A stretch of 44,995 nt of DNA from Nemertoderma westbladi (GCA_032718475.1 JAUCBJ010006902.1:1-44995), one strand, 5' to 3'. Counted from the first letter of the stretch, positions 33,226 through 43,600 are shown. The notes: generated from the sequence alone by a model not told the origin. A program made the numbers and translations.

Positions 33226-34675
33226 TCATCATCTGCATATTATTAGCTGTTAACTGTTTATTAAAGTTATCTTGCCTCTCTTGAAGATTTTCCAACTCTA
33301 GTTGGGTTGTCTCTTCAGATGCCCTCCGTTCTGCTTCTGCCACTGCTATCTTTCTTTCCGCTTCTGCCGCTGCCGCTTTCCTTTCCGCTTCTGCCGCTGC
33401 CGCTTTCTTTTCTGCCTCTGCCTCTGCTGCCTTTCTTTCCGCTTCTGCCGCTGCCGCTTTCCCTTCCGCTTCTGCCGCTGCCGCTGCCGCTGCTGCTGTC
33501 TTTCTATCTTCTATACGTTTTTTCCTTACTTGCTCTTCCTTTTCTCTAGCGATGCGGAGTTGTTCATCGAATTTAGCTTGGTTTGCCGCTAACCTATCCA
33601 CATCAATCGCATCTAACACGAGTTTGGCTCCTTCGCTATTAGGGCTAAGTCCCTCTAGCCTTCTCCTCAACTCTTTGTCTCCCACAAAACGCTGATAGTC
33701 TGACAGATAGATATCAATGGCATCCTTCTTATGCGGTTTCTCTGCCGTCGCTTCACTTTCCACTTGGGAAAAAGTAGCGTCTGTCGATTCTCCTTGTGTT
33801 GAGCGCTCCTCCAACTGAACTTTCCACTGAGCTGCTCCTTGAACCTGGCGTCTCACCCTTTGAAGCCAAGTCTTTACGGCAACTTGCAACGACGTGTCTT
33901 GTCTTCTTTTAGAAGCCTCCTCAAAGGCGGATAAGATTAGCCTAATTCGCAGAACTCTTTCTCTAACTTGATAAAGCAGCTGTTCCTGCTCTGGAGGTCC
34001 TTGAGGTTGTTTAAATAGTTGCCTTTCTACTCGCTCCATAGAGCTGAAGAATCCCTGTGCGTATCCGGCTGCGGACCTCTTCCACACAGCTGGATCGATA
34101 GTTTCCTTGGCTACTCCCATCCGGTGTATGTCTTCCCAGGCAGCTTCTGATAAATCAAACGGGAGTCCGGGTCCGGGGAAGTTCCATTGCGACTCGACAA
34201 TAGACTTCAATTCTTCCCTCGTGTACCCCGCATAACTATCTCTAGTTGATCGTTGACTCCTCGCCCAATCGATCTGGTGTTCTTCCACCGCGATCAATAA
34301 CCTAGTGAGTACGGCTGCAGGAAGGATGAGAAGGGGATCCGTATAAACCGCATCCGTCATCTCTGCTCCGCGCTCGGGTGTCAGCTCTACAGTATCCTCA
34401 CTACTGGAGCTGCTGGGCCGCTGAGGAATAAATTCTTGACTAGCGGGTTGTTGCTGTTCCGCTGCTTGTTGGTCCCGCTTGACCTGAGCTCGGGTGCCTA
34501 TGATAGACCTACGATGTTGGACTAGCCTAGGTTCTGTTATTACTACTGGAGGGGTGACCTTCCTCACAGTGGGAGGTGAACTGAATTTACGACCAGACGG
34601 TTGTACGTCTCTATCTGAGTCGCAGATAGTTACATCTAATATACTGTCTGACAGATTCTGCTTAGTATCAGACAT
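33146..34675 (-). CDS. Upstream ORF of BEL-derived element, unknown coiled-coil protein
   Basis: 509 codons starting at an ATG (34675). No known domain recognised. Residues 1-110 are Ser/Pro/Gln-rich and probably disordered, 110-340 are helical and charged, and 370-470 form a long Ala/Glu/Lys/Arg coiled coil built of reiterated KAAAAEAER units with a run of eight alanines. It ends with a polar tail and TAG. Its last 80 nt (33146-33225) overlap the Gag-protease frame, which is +1 relative to it, so the two could be expressed by +1 frameshifting or reinitiation. BEL/Pao elements usually have a single Gag-Pol frame, so this extra ORF is unusual. Host capture cannot be excluded. Confidence 0.6.
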   Translation of the reverse strand: MSDTKQNLSDSILDVTICDSDRDVQPSGRKFSSPPTVRKVTPPVVITEPRLVQHRRSIIGTRAQVKRDQQAAEQQQPASQEFIPQRPSSSSSEDTVELTPERGAEMTDAVYTDPLLILPAAVLTRLLIAVEEHQIDWARSQRSTRDSYAGYTREELKSIVESQWNFPGPGLPFDLSEAAWEDIHRMGVAKETIDPAVWKRSAAGYAQGFFSSMERVERQLFKQPQGPPEQEQLLYQVRERVLRIRLILSAFEEASKRRQDTSLQVAVKTWLQRVRRQVQGAAQWKVQLEERSTQGESTDATFSQVESEATAEKPHKKDAIDIYLSDYQRFVGDKELRRRLEGLSPNSEGAKLVLDAIDVDRLAANQAKFDEQLRIAREKEEQVRKKRIEDRKTAAAAAAAAEAEGKAAAAEAERKAAEAEAEKKAAAAEAERKAAAAEAERKIAVAEAERRASEETTQLELENLQERQDNFNKQLTANNMQMMNRSTPKRQGYTSSEEGDTTDTEGKRK

Positions 34676-36067
34676 GACTATGTATACCGTTGAATGTCTA
34701 CTGCTGTATTACAGTCTGAGCAAGTCTAGTAACTCAGTAGTAACTGCTAGCCTAATAATTAATTACCGGTACTGCTACTCAGTGTAGCGTGATATATATA
34801 TAATATATTAGAATACCGGTATACTTATAGTATATATAACTATATAAGTATTATCACAGACTAGGTTTATCACAGAATACCGGTATAATTTTAGCATAAA
34901 TATATAATATATAATAGGCCTATCTGGAATACCGGTATACAGCTTACAGTTTGTAGGATATATAATTCTGAAATAGAATTAATTACAAGTACTGGTATAA
35001 TTTCAGCCTAGATTTATAGAAATAAAGATAATAGGCCTATCGTAAATACCGGTATATCAATTATTTCAAATAATTGAATTTCTGTTACTTTAGGGTTACT
35101 TTGTTACTTTACTTACTTTATTACCGTTATTTGAGCAGTAGTCCAACTGATATTGAGACCTAATTGTTGTATGGCAGGCCTACTATTTATAAATCGTTTG
35201 AGTTGATTTATAATATATATATACCCGTTTTAATGGGTTTTGTCAATGTTTGAAATAAATGTTATTATTTCTGGGGGGTAATCACTACACAAAGCGGTGC
35301 GCTTTCAATGAAGTGTTACGTATAGGACACTAAAACAAATAATTCTAATTTACCTAAGTTACTTAATACTACAAATTACTTACAATTTGGGTGAGATTAC
35401 AATCTCTAAATAAACACAAAAATTTACAAAAAACACAAAATACGAATTTTTAGGGTAATTTTACAAGAAGTCTACAAACCAGCCTAACAAAGGGTTAGAT
35501 AACCGGTTATTACAACGGACAGGGTACTACGGTATTTGAAATAATAAGTAGTAGTAAATACACTGCGTTGTCTAGATAGGAAAATACCACCGCCTGACGA
35601 CCTATAGCCGTATCGCTATAGGTTCTACGTTATGTATCACGGAGTGTTCCTACCTAGAAGTTAATAGAGCTAATCGAATGTGCCTATCAACCACTTTACA
35701 ACACAAATATAATGCCTACACTAATTACTTCGGAAAGTACTGTACACTAAACCCTAAATTAGGTACGAGTACTTGTATAACAGATAATCAGTAGTTAAAT
35801 ATACTTGAACAGCTAAAAGAACCACGGCATCTGCTGGAGTGACCGATGCACAAAATCACCAGTCTTTACCTACGCCGAGCAGCCCGTGTAGTACCGGGGT
35901 TAATTTAACTATAGCGGTATGTATAACAAACACAATTACTGTAGGAACAAACTTAGGGAATGAATGTTGCGGATAATCGCATAAACTCTGAATAATAAAT
36001 ATTACGCTACGCGTACAAACTACTCAAACAAAATACAGACCGAACACTGACAGACTACTATCAAGCC
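34676..36067. other. 5' flank of BEL-derived element with ATACCGGTAT palindromes
   Basis: Expected place of the 5' LTR and leader; I could not find a matching LTR on the other side. The part 34760-35060 is built of diverged units of roughly 115 bp containing ATACCGGTAT and AATAGGCCTATC. The remainder is AT-rich without a gene. Confidence 0.5.
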
Positions 36068-36604
36068 TTTTAGAAAAATAGCTACCATTCTAGAACAATA
36101 CCATTATTTTAAAAACAAATTACCACATTTTATTGAATATTAGTTTTGGAAAATTTTGTTATACTGAGAGCTAAACCTGTTTTGTTATAACGGTGATATA
36201 TGGTTCCAAAGATATACCCATGTTTGAAATATTTTTATTTTTCATCAATTTAATCTCATTCCACGCTGTTTCAAAATAATGATTTTAACAAATATTTATG
36301 TCAATAAAAAACAATCAAGATGTGACTACAAATCACTTTAAAATGGCAAGTGACGCAGTGCCGGATTAAGCCTCTTGTGGCCCTAAGGCACATTTTAGTA
36401 AATTCCAAAAGTGGCCCGAAAATAATTTTATTTTAGTATATTAATATATTTTAAATATATTAAATGGGACCATTACCCCAAATCTATTTGTTTTATTTAT
36501 AAAGCTACTATTCTGAAACTTTAACACAATGATCTGTGATCTTTTATATACTATGAAAACTGAGTATAGATACAGTAGCTTCATAAACCGTTTGTTCGAT
36601 TTTG

Positions 36605-37530
36605 TGGCATTTGTACACCATAACCCTTAATACAACAACCGTTTTTAGGGTGTCGGAGCCCCTCCCCCCCCTAATTTTTTTCAAATTTCAATAAAATGCT
36701 TCAAAATTTGGTATGATGATAGATCGCCACCTTTTCTTACTGGTGGCCTGACCGGATTTTTCAATATATCAGTTATTTCCATACAAGCCCTTAAAAAATG
36801 TATATTTAGCAATGTTTAACCACCTCCGTAGACTTTATTTTACGTCATTGAAATGCAATCTAGATATCATTCGAAGCGCCTTCGTCTGTAGATTCCGAAT
36901 CTGAAAACCGTTTTAAATTTAACCAAAAATTGGTAAAGATATTATCAAAATGCTAATGTGTAAATTTTAGAGACGTAAATCGCTATAATTCTGATGTTTT
37001 GTTGTCTTTATTCTAGAATATTAATTATTATTTAGCTGAGCGCTTAAAACTCTCCATCTTGTTTTTTTCCTTACCCATAATAATATTCTAGAATTGCGTA
37101 AAAAAAACATTAGAATTATAGCGATTAACATCACAAAATTTACACCTTAGTATTTTGATAATACTGTATCTCCGGAAGTTCGTGGTGAAATTTACATCGG
37201 GTTTCAGATTCAGAATCTGCAGATGAAGGCGGATCTTTATGTTATCTAGATTTCATTACAAAGACGAACAATAAAATCTACGGAGGTGGTAAAACATTGC
37301 AAAATAGATATTTTTTAAGGGCTTATTGTATGGAAATAACTGAGAAATTGAAAAATCCGGCCAGGCCACCAGTAAGAAAAGGTGTCGATCTATCATCATA
37401 CCGACATACCGAATTTCGTAGCATTTTATTGATATTTGAAACAAAATTAGGGGGGGGGGGGGGGGGGGGGGGGGGCTCCGACCCCCTAAAAATGGTTGTT
37501 GTATTAAGGGTTATGGTGTATATTTTAGTG
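36605..37530. repeat. Inner palindrome with poly-C and poly-G ends
   Basis: Left arm 36605-37032 and right arm 37076-37530 are inverted copies around a centre near 37054 (ATTCTAGAATATTA on the left, AATATTCTAGAAT on the right). The left arm carries a short C run (about 36661-36670) and the right arm carries a run of about 25 G (about 37451-37475) at the matching place. The matching words continue outside the runs (CAACAACCGTTTTTAGG and CCTAAAAATGGTTGTTG). Confidence 0.85.
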
Positions 37531-37603
37531 TCGTTATTCAGGTACCTGGACCCCAAAATTATTCAGGTACACGACCCCCCCCCCCCAAATTTGTCTACAA
37601 ATT

Positions 37604-37868
37604 TTAATTAATATCTCATATCTCTCCAAACCACGTTCGAATCCGACACCACGCTGATGAGACCCAGTAAGGTCGAAACGCGTACAGTACGTGGTTTGGA
37701 TAGATACAGTATGATATATTAATTTCAAGAAAAATTACGCGATTCCTAAATTTGTACACTACCCGGTTAAAAAGTACGCATGTGATGGGATTAGTCCTAC
37801 AATTGCGCCAATAAAAGATAAGTTATTTTCGGTAAAATAAACTTATCATTCGAGGTTAAGACCCCTAG
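37604..37868 (+). mobile_element. Ribozyme-bearing short element, copy 1 (5' part replaced)
   Basis: From about 37634 it is a near-identical copy of the element at 38060-38276: end of tRNA-like B box (TTCGAATCC), hammerhead motif, then a tail ending TAGATAGATCCCTTCCTATA. The tRNA-like head is missing. In its place 37604-37635 is the reverse complement of the element's own sequence downstream of the ribozyme, as after template switching. The copy also has a 5-nt AGTAC insertion in ribozyme stem III. Confidence 0.75.
37649..37694 (+). ncRNA. Type I hammerhead ribozyme, copy 1
   Basis: Core CTGATGA at 37654-37660. Stem II GACC/GGTC at 37661-37664 and 37671-37674 with loop CAGTAA. GAAA at 37675-37678. 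A minimal stem III (AC/GT, loop of seven) is followed by cleavage triplet GTA at 37687-37689. Stem I CCACG (37649-37653) pairs with CGTGG (37690-37694). All invariant core positions are present. Predicted cleavage after 37689. Confidence 0.8.
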
Positions 37869-38010
37869 ATAGATCCCTTCCTATAATATATGTATTATAA
37901 CAAACACCTCGAAAAATACAGCTTGCCAACACATTGTTACTATCAATAATAAAAAATCAGGGGCTAATAAAATGGCAGCTGGCTTTGATATTAATACTCC
38001 ATATCTCAAG

Positions 38011-38276
38011 AACCTGTGACCTAGTGGTTGTAGTCTCGGCTTCCACCTCGAGGTCCCAGGTTCGAATCCGACACCACGCTGATGAGACCGTGTAAGGTCG
38101 AAACGCGTACGTGGTTTGGAGAGATATGAGATATTAATTTCAAGAAAAATTACGCGATTCCTAAATTTGTACACTACCCACAATTGCGCCAATAAAAGAT
38201 AAGTTATTTTCGGTAAAATAAACTTATCATTCGAGGTTAAGACCCCTAGATAGATCCCTTCCTATAGGTAACCTGT
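38011..38276 (+). mobile_element. tRNA-derived SINE/retrozyme-like element with hammerhead, copy 2
   Basis: The head 38011-38075 resembles a tRNA: A box TGACCTAGTGG (38017-38027), a 17-nt arm like an anticodon arm with loop CTTCCAC, and B box GGTTCGAATCC (38059-38069), with A-to-B spacing of about 31 nt. That is an internal polymerase III promoter. The hammerhead follows directly, then a roughly 160-bp body ending CCCTTCCTATA. No coding capacity, so it must be mobilised in trans. Compare the Smalpha-type elements of schistosomes and animal retrozymes, which also join a hammerhead to a short non-coding repeat. Confidence 0.75.
38074..38114 (+). ncRNA. Type I hammerhead ribozyme, copy 2
   Basis: Stem I CCACG (38074-38078) with CGTGG (38110-38114). 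Core CTGATGA 38079-38085. Stem II GACC/GGTC (38086-38089, 38096-38099) with loop GTGTAA. GAAA 38100-38103. Stem III is the very short ACG/CGT with almost no loop, then GTA (38107-38109) as the cleavage triplet. Beyond stem I an internal loop (GACA/TTT) and a TCC/GGA pair could provide the loop-loop contact of natural type I hammerheads. The tiny stem III suggests activity as a dimer, as known for animal repeats of this kind. Confidence 0.85.
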
Positions 38277-38597
38277 GAAGAAGTGTTGTCTGAAATGCCA
38301 TTTAAATGTCACTTGTCATTTTAAGGTGATTGGTAGTCACATCTTGATTGTTTTTTATTGACATAAATATTTGTTAAAGTCATTATTTTGAAACAGAGTG
38401 GAATGAGATTAAAATGATGAAAAATAAAAATATTTCAAACATGGATATCTTTGGAACCATATATCACCGTTATAACAAAACAGGTTTAGCTCTCAGTATA
38501 CCAAATTTTCCAAATCTAATATTCAATAAAATGTGGTAATATGTTTTTAAAATAATGGTATTGTTCTAGAATGGTAGCTATTTTTCTAAAACATGTC

Positions 38598-39173
38598 AGT
38601 TTTCATTTAGCAGCGTTCCCATGGTAACAATAATTATATTCCAGAATTTTATGTCACATTTAGAATTATTAGACCAGTAGCTATCTTTTTCAAAAGATGC
38701 GATGGATTTATATTGAGTTATTAGAATACTACAGCATGTTTGTTGTTTTACCATTTCCATGACAACCGGTGATAACACCAAGTCAGCTACCGATTCAGAT
38801 TTGTTATCATATCAAAATGAATGGCCTTAAGGGTCTTCCCAAAAATATAAGTTCCGGGTGGTTACCAAAAAGTATCCCCTATGCTGGCTGGCCCATGGAC
38901 TAATAAGCCTACAGTTAAGATCACAGATACCTCTAGAACACAGACAAACACACCCCATTGATTTGTATACAGTGTATAGGGATAATACACCCCGGGAGTG
39001 AGAATACACTAGGAAATTTTAACCGGGGTATGATTTTGCATTGTGAAAATTCTCTGTTACACCGGTACTCAGACAATAGAAATAACCTCATTATTACATT
39101 AACCAATAATTTATGTCCACCTTAGTACACCATGTCCCGGAATAGTGTCGTAATTCAATGACAGGAACGAACC
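38598..39173. other. Non-coding stretch between foldback elements
   Basis: No gene or RNA recognised. Mixed AT-rich sequence. Confidence 0.5.
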
Positions 39174-39960
39174 ACCCCCCCCCCCCCCCCCATTTTTCTA
39201 CAAAATTAATGAGAATACATGAAATGTGAAACAAAGATAGTTTCACCTACCTCATCGGGTGAGCCATAATTTTTATTTTCGCTTTCAATATTTAGCTACG
39301 AGAACAGAGTGTCTCCGGCGATATTGCACTAGTCACTGCAGTTATTCTTATCTATTTTATTGTAAATGTTGGTAGCAATGGAAAGATGGTCGTGCAAGTA
39401 ATTACTGTATGAAAAATATTTTAATTTGGTTGGGAAATACTATGGGCTTTCGAGTGTTGCACGTATTTGCTTCCTCTGCAGGCCATTTATTCTATCTAAT
39501 AACACACAATATTCTGAAACATTTTGTTTATCTCTTAAGTCGCTTGGCAACAATGCACTGCCTGTATAATACTGTAACACTACAGTAATATGTGGATCTG
39601 GATATTCATACATAAACAAAATGTTATAGAACATTGTGTACAGTATTTATTAAATAGAATAAATTGCGTGCAGCGGACGCAAATACCTGTACATGCAACA
39701 TTCGAATGGCCATAGCTCAGCTATTTCCCAACCAAATTAACATATTTTTGCATATTTAGAATCCTTGCACGGCCATCTTTCCATAGCTAACAAAAATTAC
39801 TATAAGGTTGAAGAATAACTTCAGTACGCCTGGTAGAATATTGAGACTTTTTTTAAACCCTTGTAGCGAAAGATTGAAAGCGAAAATAAAAATTCTGGCA
39901 CACCCACTAAGGTGGAGGTTTACCTACTGTATAAAGGATATTTAAATTTGAAAGTAAAAG
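39174..39960. repeat. Second foldback element with poly-C end
   Basis: Starts with a C run of about 16 and ATTTTTCTACAAAA. Arms of about 250-290 bp (39230-39480 and about 39665-39935) are diverged inverted copies: ATTTTTATTTTCGCTTTCAA on the left against TTGAAAGCGAAAATAAAAAT on the right, and GGTTGGGAAATA against TATTTCCCAACC. It belongs with the poly-C-flanked family seen at 25334, 36661 and 37576. No coding capacity. Confidence 0.75.
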
Positions 39961-40240
39961 TTTTCAATTTTACATGTGTTACTGTATTTGCAGGTTTTAA
40001 TGGAAGAATCCTTAATCTGTTAACTTCGTGTGAATAGTTTTCGGCTTATAATTTTCGAGAAAATGCACTTTCGAAACATGAACCACCGGTAATACAGGGA
40101 GGGCGCCACACTAACTCCCAAGGTCTGACTATCCAACCATTTTATTTACTCCTCCAGCAAATGAGAGGTTCCCATTCATTGAAGCTGGGTGGACTGAAAC
40201 TACTGTAGTTCCTTATTGTGCAGTTCATTTTCTGGGACTC

Positions 40241-40482
40241 TGTTGGAAATATTTTATTATTGGTTCGTCAAGTACTCTGCCAAACTGTATTGCACAATAT
40301 AGTTCTGTTTTGTAATATCTCTATGTATATTGGTGATGGGCGTTTGTTTGTCTTCTAAACTCAAATGGACTATCAGCTGTTAATGTAACTTACTGTACGA
40401 TATATTATTTCTAGTTTGAAAAGCGATTTTATGTATTGATTAAAAGGTTGTTTGTGACACAGTTATAAATTGTTTTCTAATA
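40241..40482 (+). repeat. 5' LTR of copia element
   Basis: Begins TGTTGGAAATATTT, ends just before the primer binding site, 242 bp. The first 222 bp are identical to 44774-44995. TATA-like and AATA-rich pieces are present, but a transcription start cannot be set. The left flank reads GGGACTC; the target duplication cannot be checked because the right end is outside the window. Confidence 0.9.
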
Positions 40483-40496
40483 GGTTATGGGCCCAG
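40483..40496 (+). promoter_or_regulatory. Primer binding site, half initiator tRNA-Met
   Basis: GGTTATGGGCCCAG is complementary to the anticodon stem-loop of initiator tRNA-Met, the internal-fragment priming known from Drosophila copia. It lies directly after the LTR, as required. Confidence 0.85.
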
Positions 40497-40645
40497 GACG
40501 TTTAATTACAACATGTACTAACCGACCTCTGTTGTATGGGTAATATGATGTGAACTGTGTTTGTCGTACTGTGTATTACAATGTACTGTATAACTTTTAT
40601 TGAGAATTGAGAGTAAATTTATGTTGAGTAATATAACTTGTGAGG

Positions 40646-43600
40646 ATGTCCAGTGAATATAAAGTTGGTTTACGTACTGATAAATTTACAGGACAAAACT
40701 GGTTTATGTGGAAGCATAAAATGCAAATGGTACTGATTTCAATGGATCTGTGGGATGTTGTAAATGGTAGTGAACCCGCTCCACAAGCAGCAGGCGATGC
40801 GTTTCAAAAATGGTTGAAGAAAGATCAGAAAGCTCGCGCAGAAATTAGTTTGCATCTTGCCGATTCACAATTACCTCTAGTGATGGGGAAACCATCTGCA
40901 TTAGACGCGTGGAATGGATTGAAGACTCAGTTCGAAATGCAAACGATGCAAAATATAATTTATTATAAAAGAAAGTATAGAGACGCTGTTATGCAAGAAG
41001 GCGACGATATGATGAGTCATATCAATAAGCATCAGGAATTGACGGCTCAACTGGATGCTATTGGAGCAAATGTGCCGGAAAAAGAGCAAATATGGGAATT
41101 ACTGCTTAGTTTACCAAGATCGTACGAAATGCTGGTAAGCACATTAGAAATGTCTAATGATCTATCTATAGAATTTCTGCGACAAAAATTATTAATGGAA
41201 GAACAAAAAAAGAAAGAAACACATAAATTTGATTCAAACGAAAATGATGCTTTATTTGCCAATGCTGCTTCAGGTAATTATCAAGGTAGAGGTCGTGCGT
41301 CATGGAACAGAGGACTTCGCGGTGGTATTGCTAGAGGAAGAGGTAGCAGCTGGCCTAGAAATGCAGGTAATTCTAATAATAATAATAATAGTTACAGTGC
41401 TAGGAACAGCTTCGGCCAATCGCCAAGGTGTTTCAATTGTGGTACATATGGGCATATAGCTAGATACTGCACACGCCCAGATAATAATGTTACGAGTACG
41501 AACAGTAGAGGAAGTTCTGGTTTATCAAACCAAGGTGCTAATGTAGTTCGATTAGAAAACGATGAGAATGATTTTACCTTTTGGTGTTTATCGAGCAATG
41601 GAATATCTCACAAAAATGATAATAGTAGTAAATGGTTTATAGATTCAGGAGCTACGCAACATATGTGCTGTAAACGTGATAATTTTCATGAATACGTTGA
41701 ATTACAAAATCCCAGTGTCATTCATTTAGCTAATAATGAAACTGTTGAAGCTTTGGGTATTGGAATGGTTAAATGGAACAATTTAAATGATGCATTTATG
41801 ATTAAAAGATGTCAATTTGAGAATGTTTTATTTGTTCCGAGTTTGTGTCAAAATTTATTATCAGTGAAGAAAATAACAAATCATGATTGCCAAGTCGTGT
41901 TTAGTGAGAACATGTGTAATGTATTTAGCGAACAAAGCAATAAATTGTTAATCACTGCAAAAATTCCCGAGAATGGTAATCAATATGAGCTTGAAGGCCA
42001 CGTAAATAAAGAGAAACATGAGGTAAATTTTGCTCAATCTGAATCAAACATAGATTTGTGGCATTGTCGCCTTGGACATGTCAATGAACAAACATTAAGA
42101 AAAATGTTTAATGATGAACTTGTACATGGAATTGACTTAAATACGAAAGATCAGTTGAAATTTTGTGAAGGATGTGTTTTGGGAAAACAATCCAGAAATG
42201 AATTTCCAAAGGAAAGTAGCTCTAAATCCGATTGTGTTCTACAACTTGTTCATTCTGACGTATGCGGTCCCATGTCTGAAGTATCATTAGGTGGGAATCG
42301 ATACTTTGTGACATTTATCGATGATAAATCTCGATTTTGTGCGGTATATTTTATGAAGGCCAAAAGCGAAGTGATAGACAAGTTTCTGGAATATAAACAT
42401 ATGGCAGAGAGACAAACAGGAAAACTAATTAAAAAACTACGCTTTGACAACGGAACAGAGTACGTCAATGATGCATTCAAAAATTATTTTAAGGAAAAAG
42501 GCATATTAAGACAGATGACTGTTTGTTACTCACCACAACAGAACGGAATAGCTGAGAGAAAAAATCGAACTTTGGTTGAAAGTGGGAGAGCAATTTTACA
42601 ATATGCTAAACTACCTATTTCATTTTGGGCAGAAGCTGTTCTAACTTCTGCGTTTATAAACAATCGCTGTTCAACCAAAGCCGTTTGTTCTAAAGTACCA
42701 TATGAATGTTTTTATGGAGTTAAACCATCAGTAGCTGAGTTTAAAGTGTTTGGGTGTGACGCATGGGTTCATGTTCCAGACGAAAAAAGGAAGAAATGGG
42801 ATGCTAAAAGTGTCAAACATGTGTTCGTTGGATATGATTGTGAAAGGAAGGGATATCGAGTATATAATAAGGATACAAAAAAGGTATCAACAAGTCGTGA
42901 TATTAAGTTTAATGAATTAAGTTTCGATGGACGTATTAGTCATAGTACAAGTGACATTATCAATGAGTGTGATGAAGTGATCAATGTGGATAATGATGTG
43001 GAAAATATCATTAAGAGTGAACCTATTGTAGCTAAGGGGACAACCATAAATGACAAAGTCCATGATGATGAATCGGCTGAATCGTCTATAAGAAAATCTA
43101 CACGCATAAAAAGACAACCAGATAGATATGGGGATTGGATAGAAGGTGAGAATCTCGAGAATATGGTTTTCTCTGTGTCAGGAGAAACGCCAAAGACAGT
43201 AAATGAAGTACTCAATAGTGTGAACAGTGAAAAGTGGAAATTGGCTCTTGAAACGGAATATAACTCGTTGATAAAGAATGACACGTGGAAATTAGTTGAA
43301 TTGCCAGAAGGAAGAAATGCTGTGGGTTGTAAATGGGTTTTTAAAGAGAAAACAGGTTGTGATGGTCAAATTGAACGATATAAAGCTCGTCTCGTTGCTC
43401 AGGGGTACTCACAATTACCCAATATTGACTACCAAGAAACTTTTGCTCCTGTTGTTCGTTACACATCTGTTCGTACTATTCTATCTTTAGCCAATGAACT
43501 TGACTTGGAAGTTCATCATATGGATGTTGAAACGGCATTTCTCAATGGAGTTTTAGAGGAAGAAATTTACATGAGACAACCTGAACATTTTATTCTCAAA

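Larger units (their letters stand above)
36068..38597. repeat. Large nested inverted repeat (foldback), about 2.5 kb
   Basis: Outer arms 36068-36355 and 38312-38597 are reverse complements with few differences, sharing AATAGCTACCATTCTAGAAC near the outer ends and ACAATCAAGATGTGACTAC near the inner ends. Inside lies a second palindrome (36605-37530) and, only on the right side, two ribozyme-bearing repeats. A single strand could fold into a very long hairpin. It is probably a foldback/MITE-type DNA element with later insertions; no transposase is seen. Confidence 0.85.

Noticed and set aside
34676-36067. 5' LTR of the BEL-derived element
   Set aside because: No direct repeat of this region could be recognised left of 29683 by eye, so LTR borders were not assigned.
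36356-36400. CAGTGCCGGATTAAG at the inner edge of the left outer arm, resembling a hAT terminal repeat
   Set aside because: No matching inverted end or 8-bp target duplication found in the window, so no hAT element was called.
37323-37611. Frames with Gly or Pro runs across the poly-G tract
   Set aside because: Created by the homopolymer inside a palindrome.
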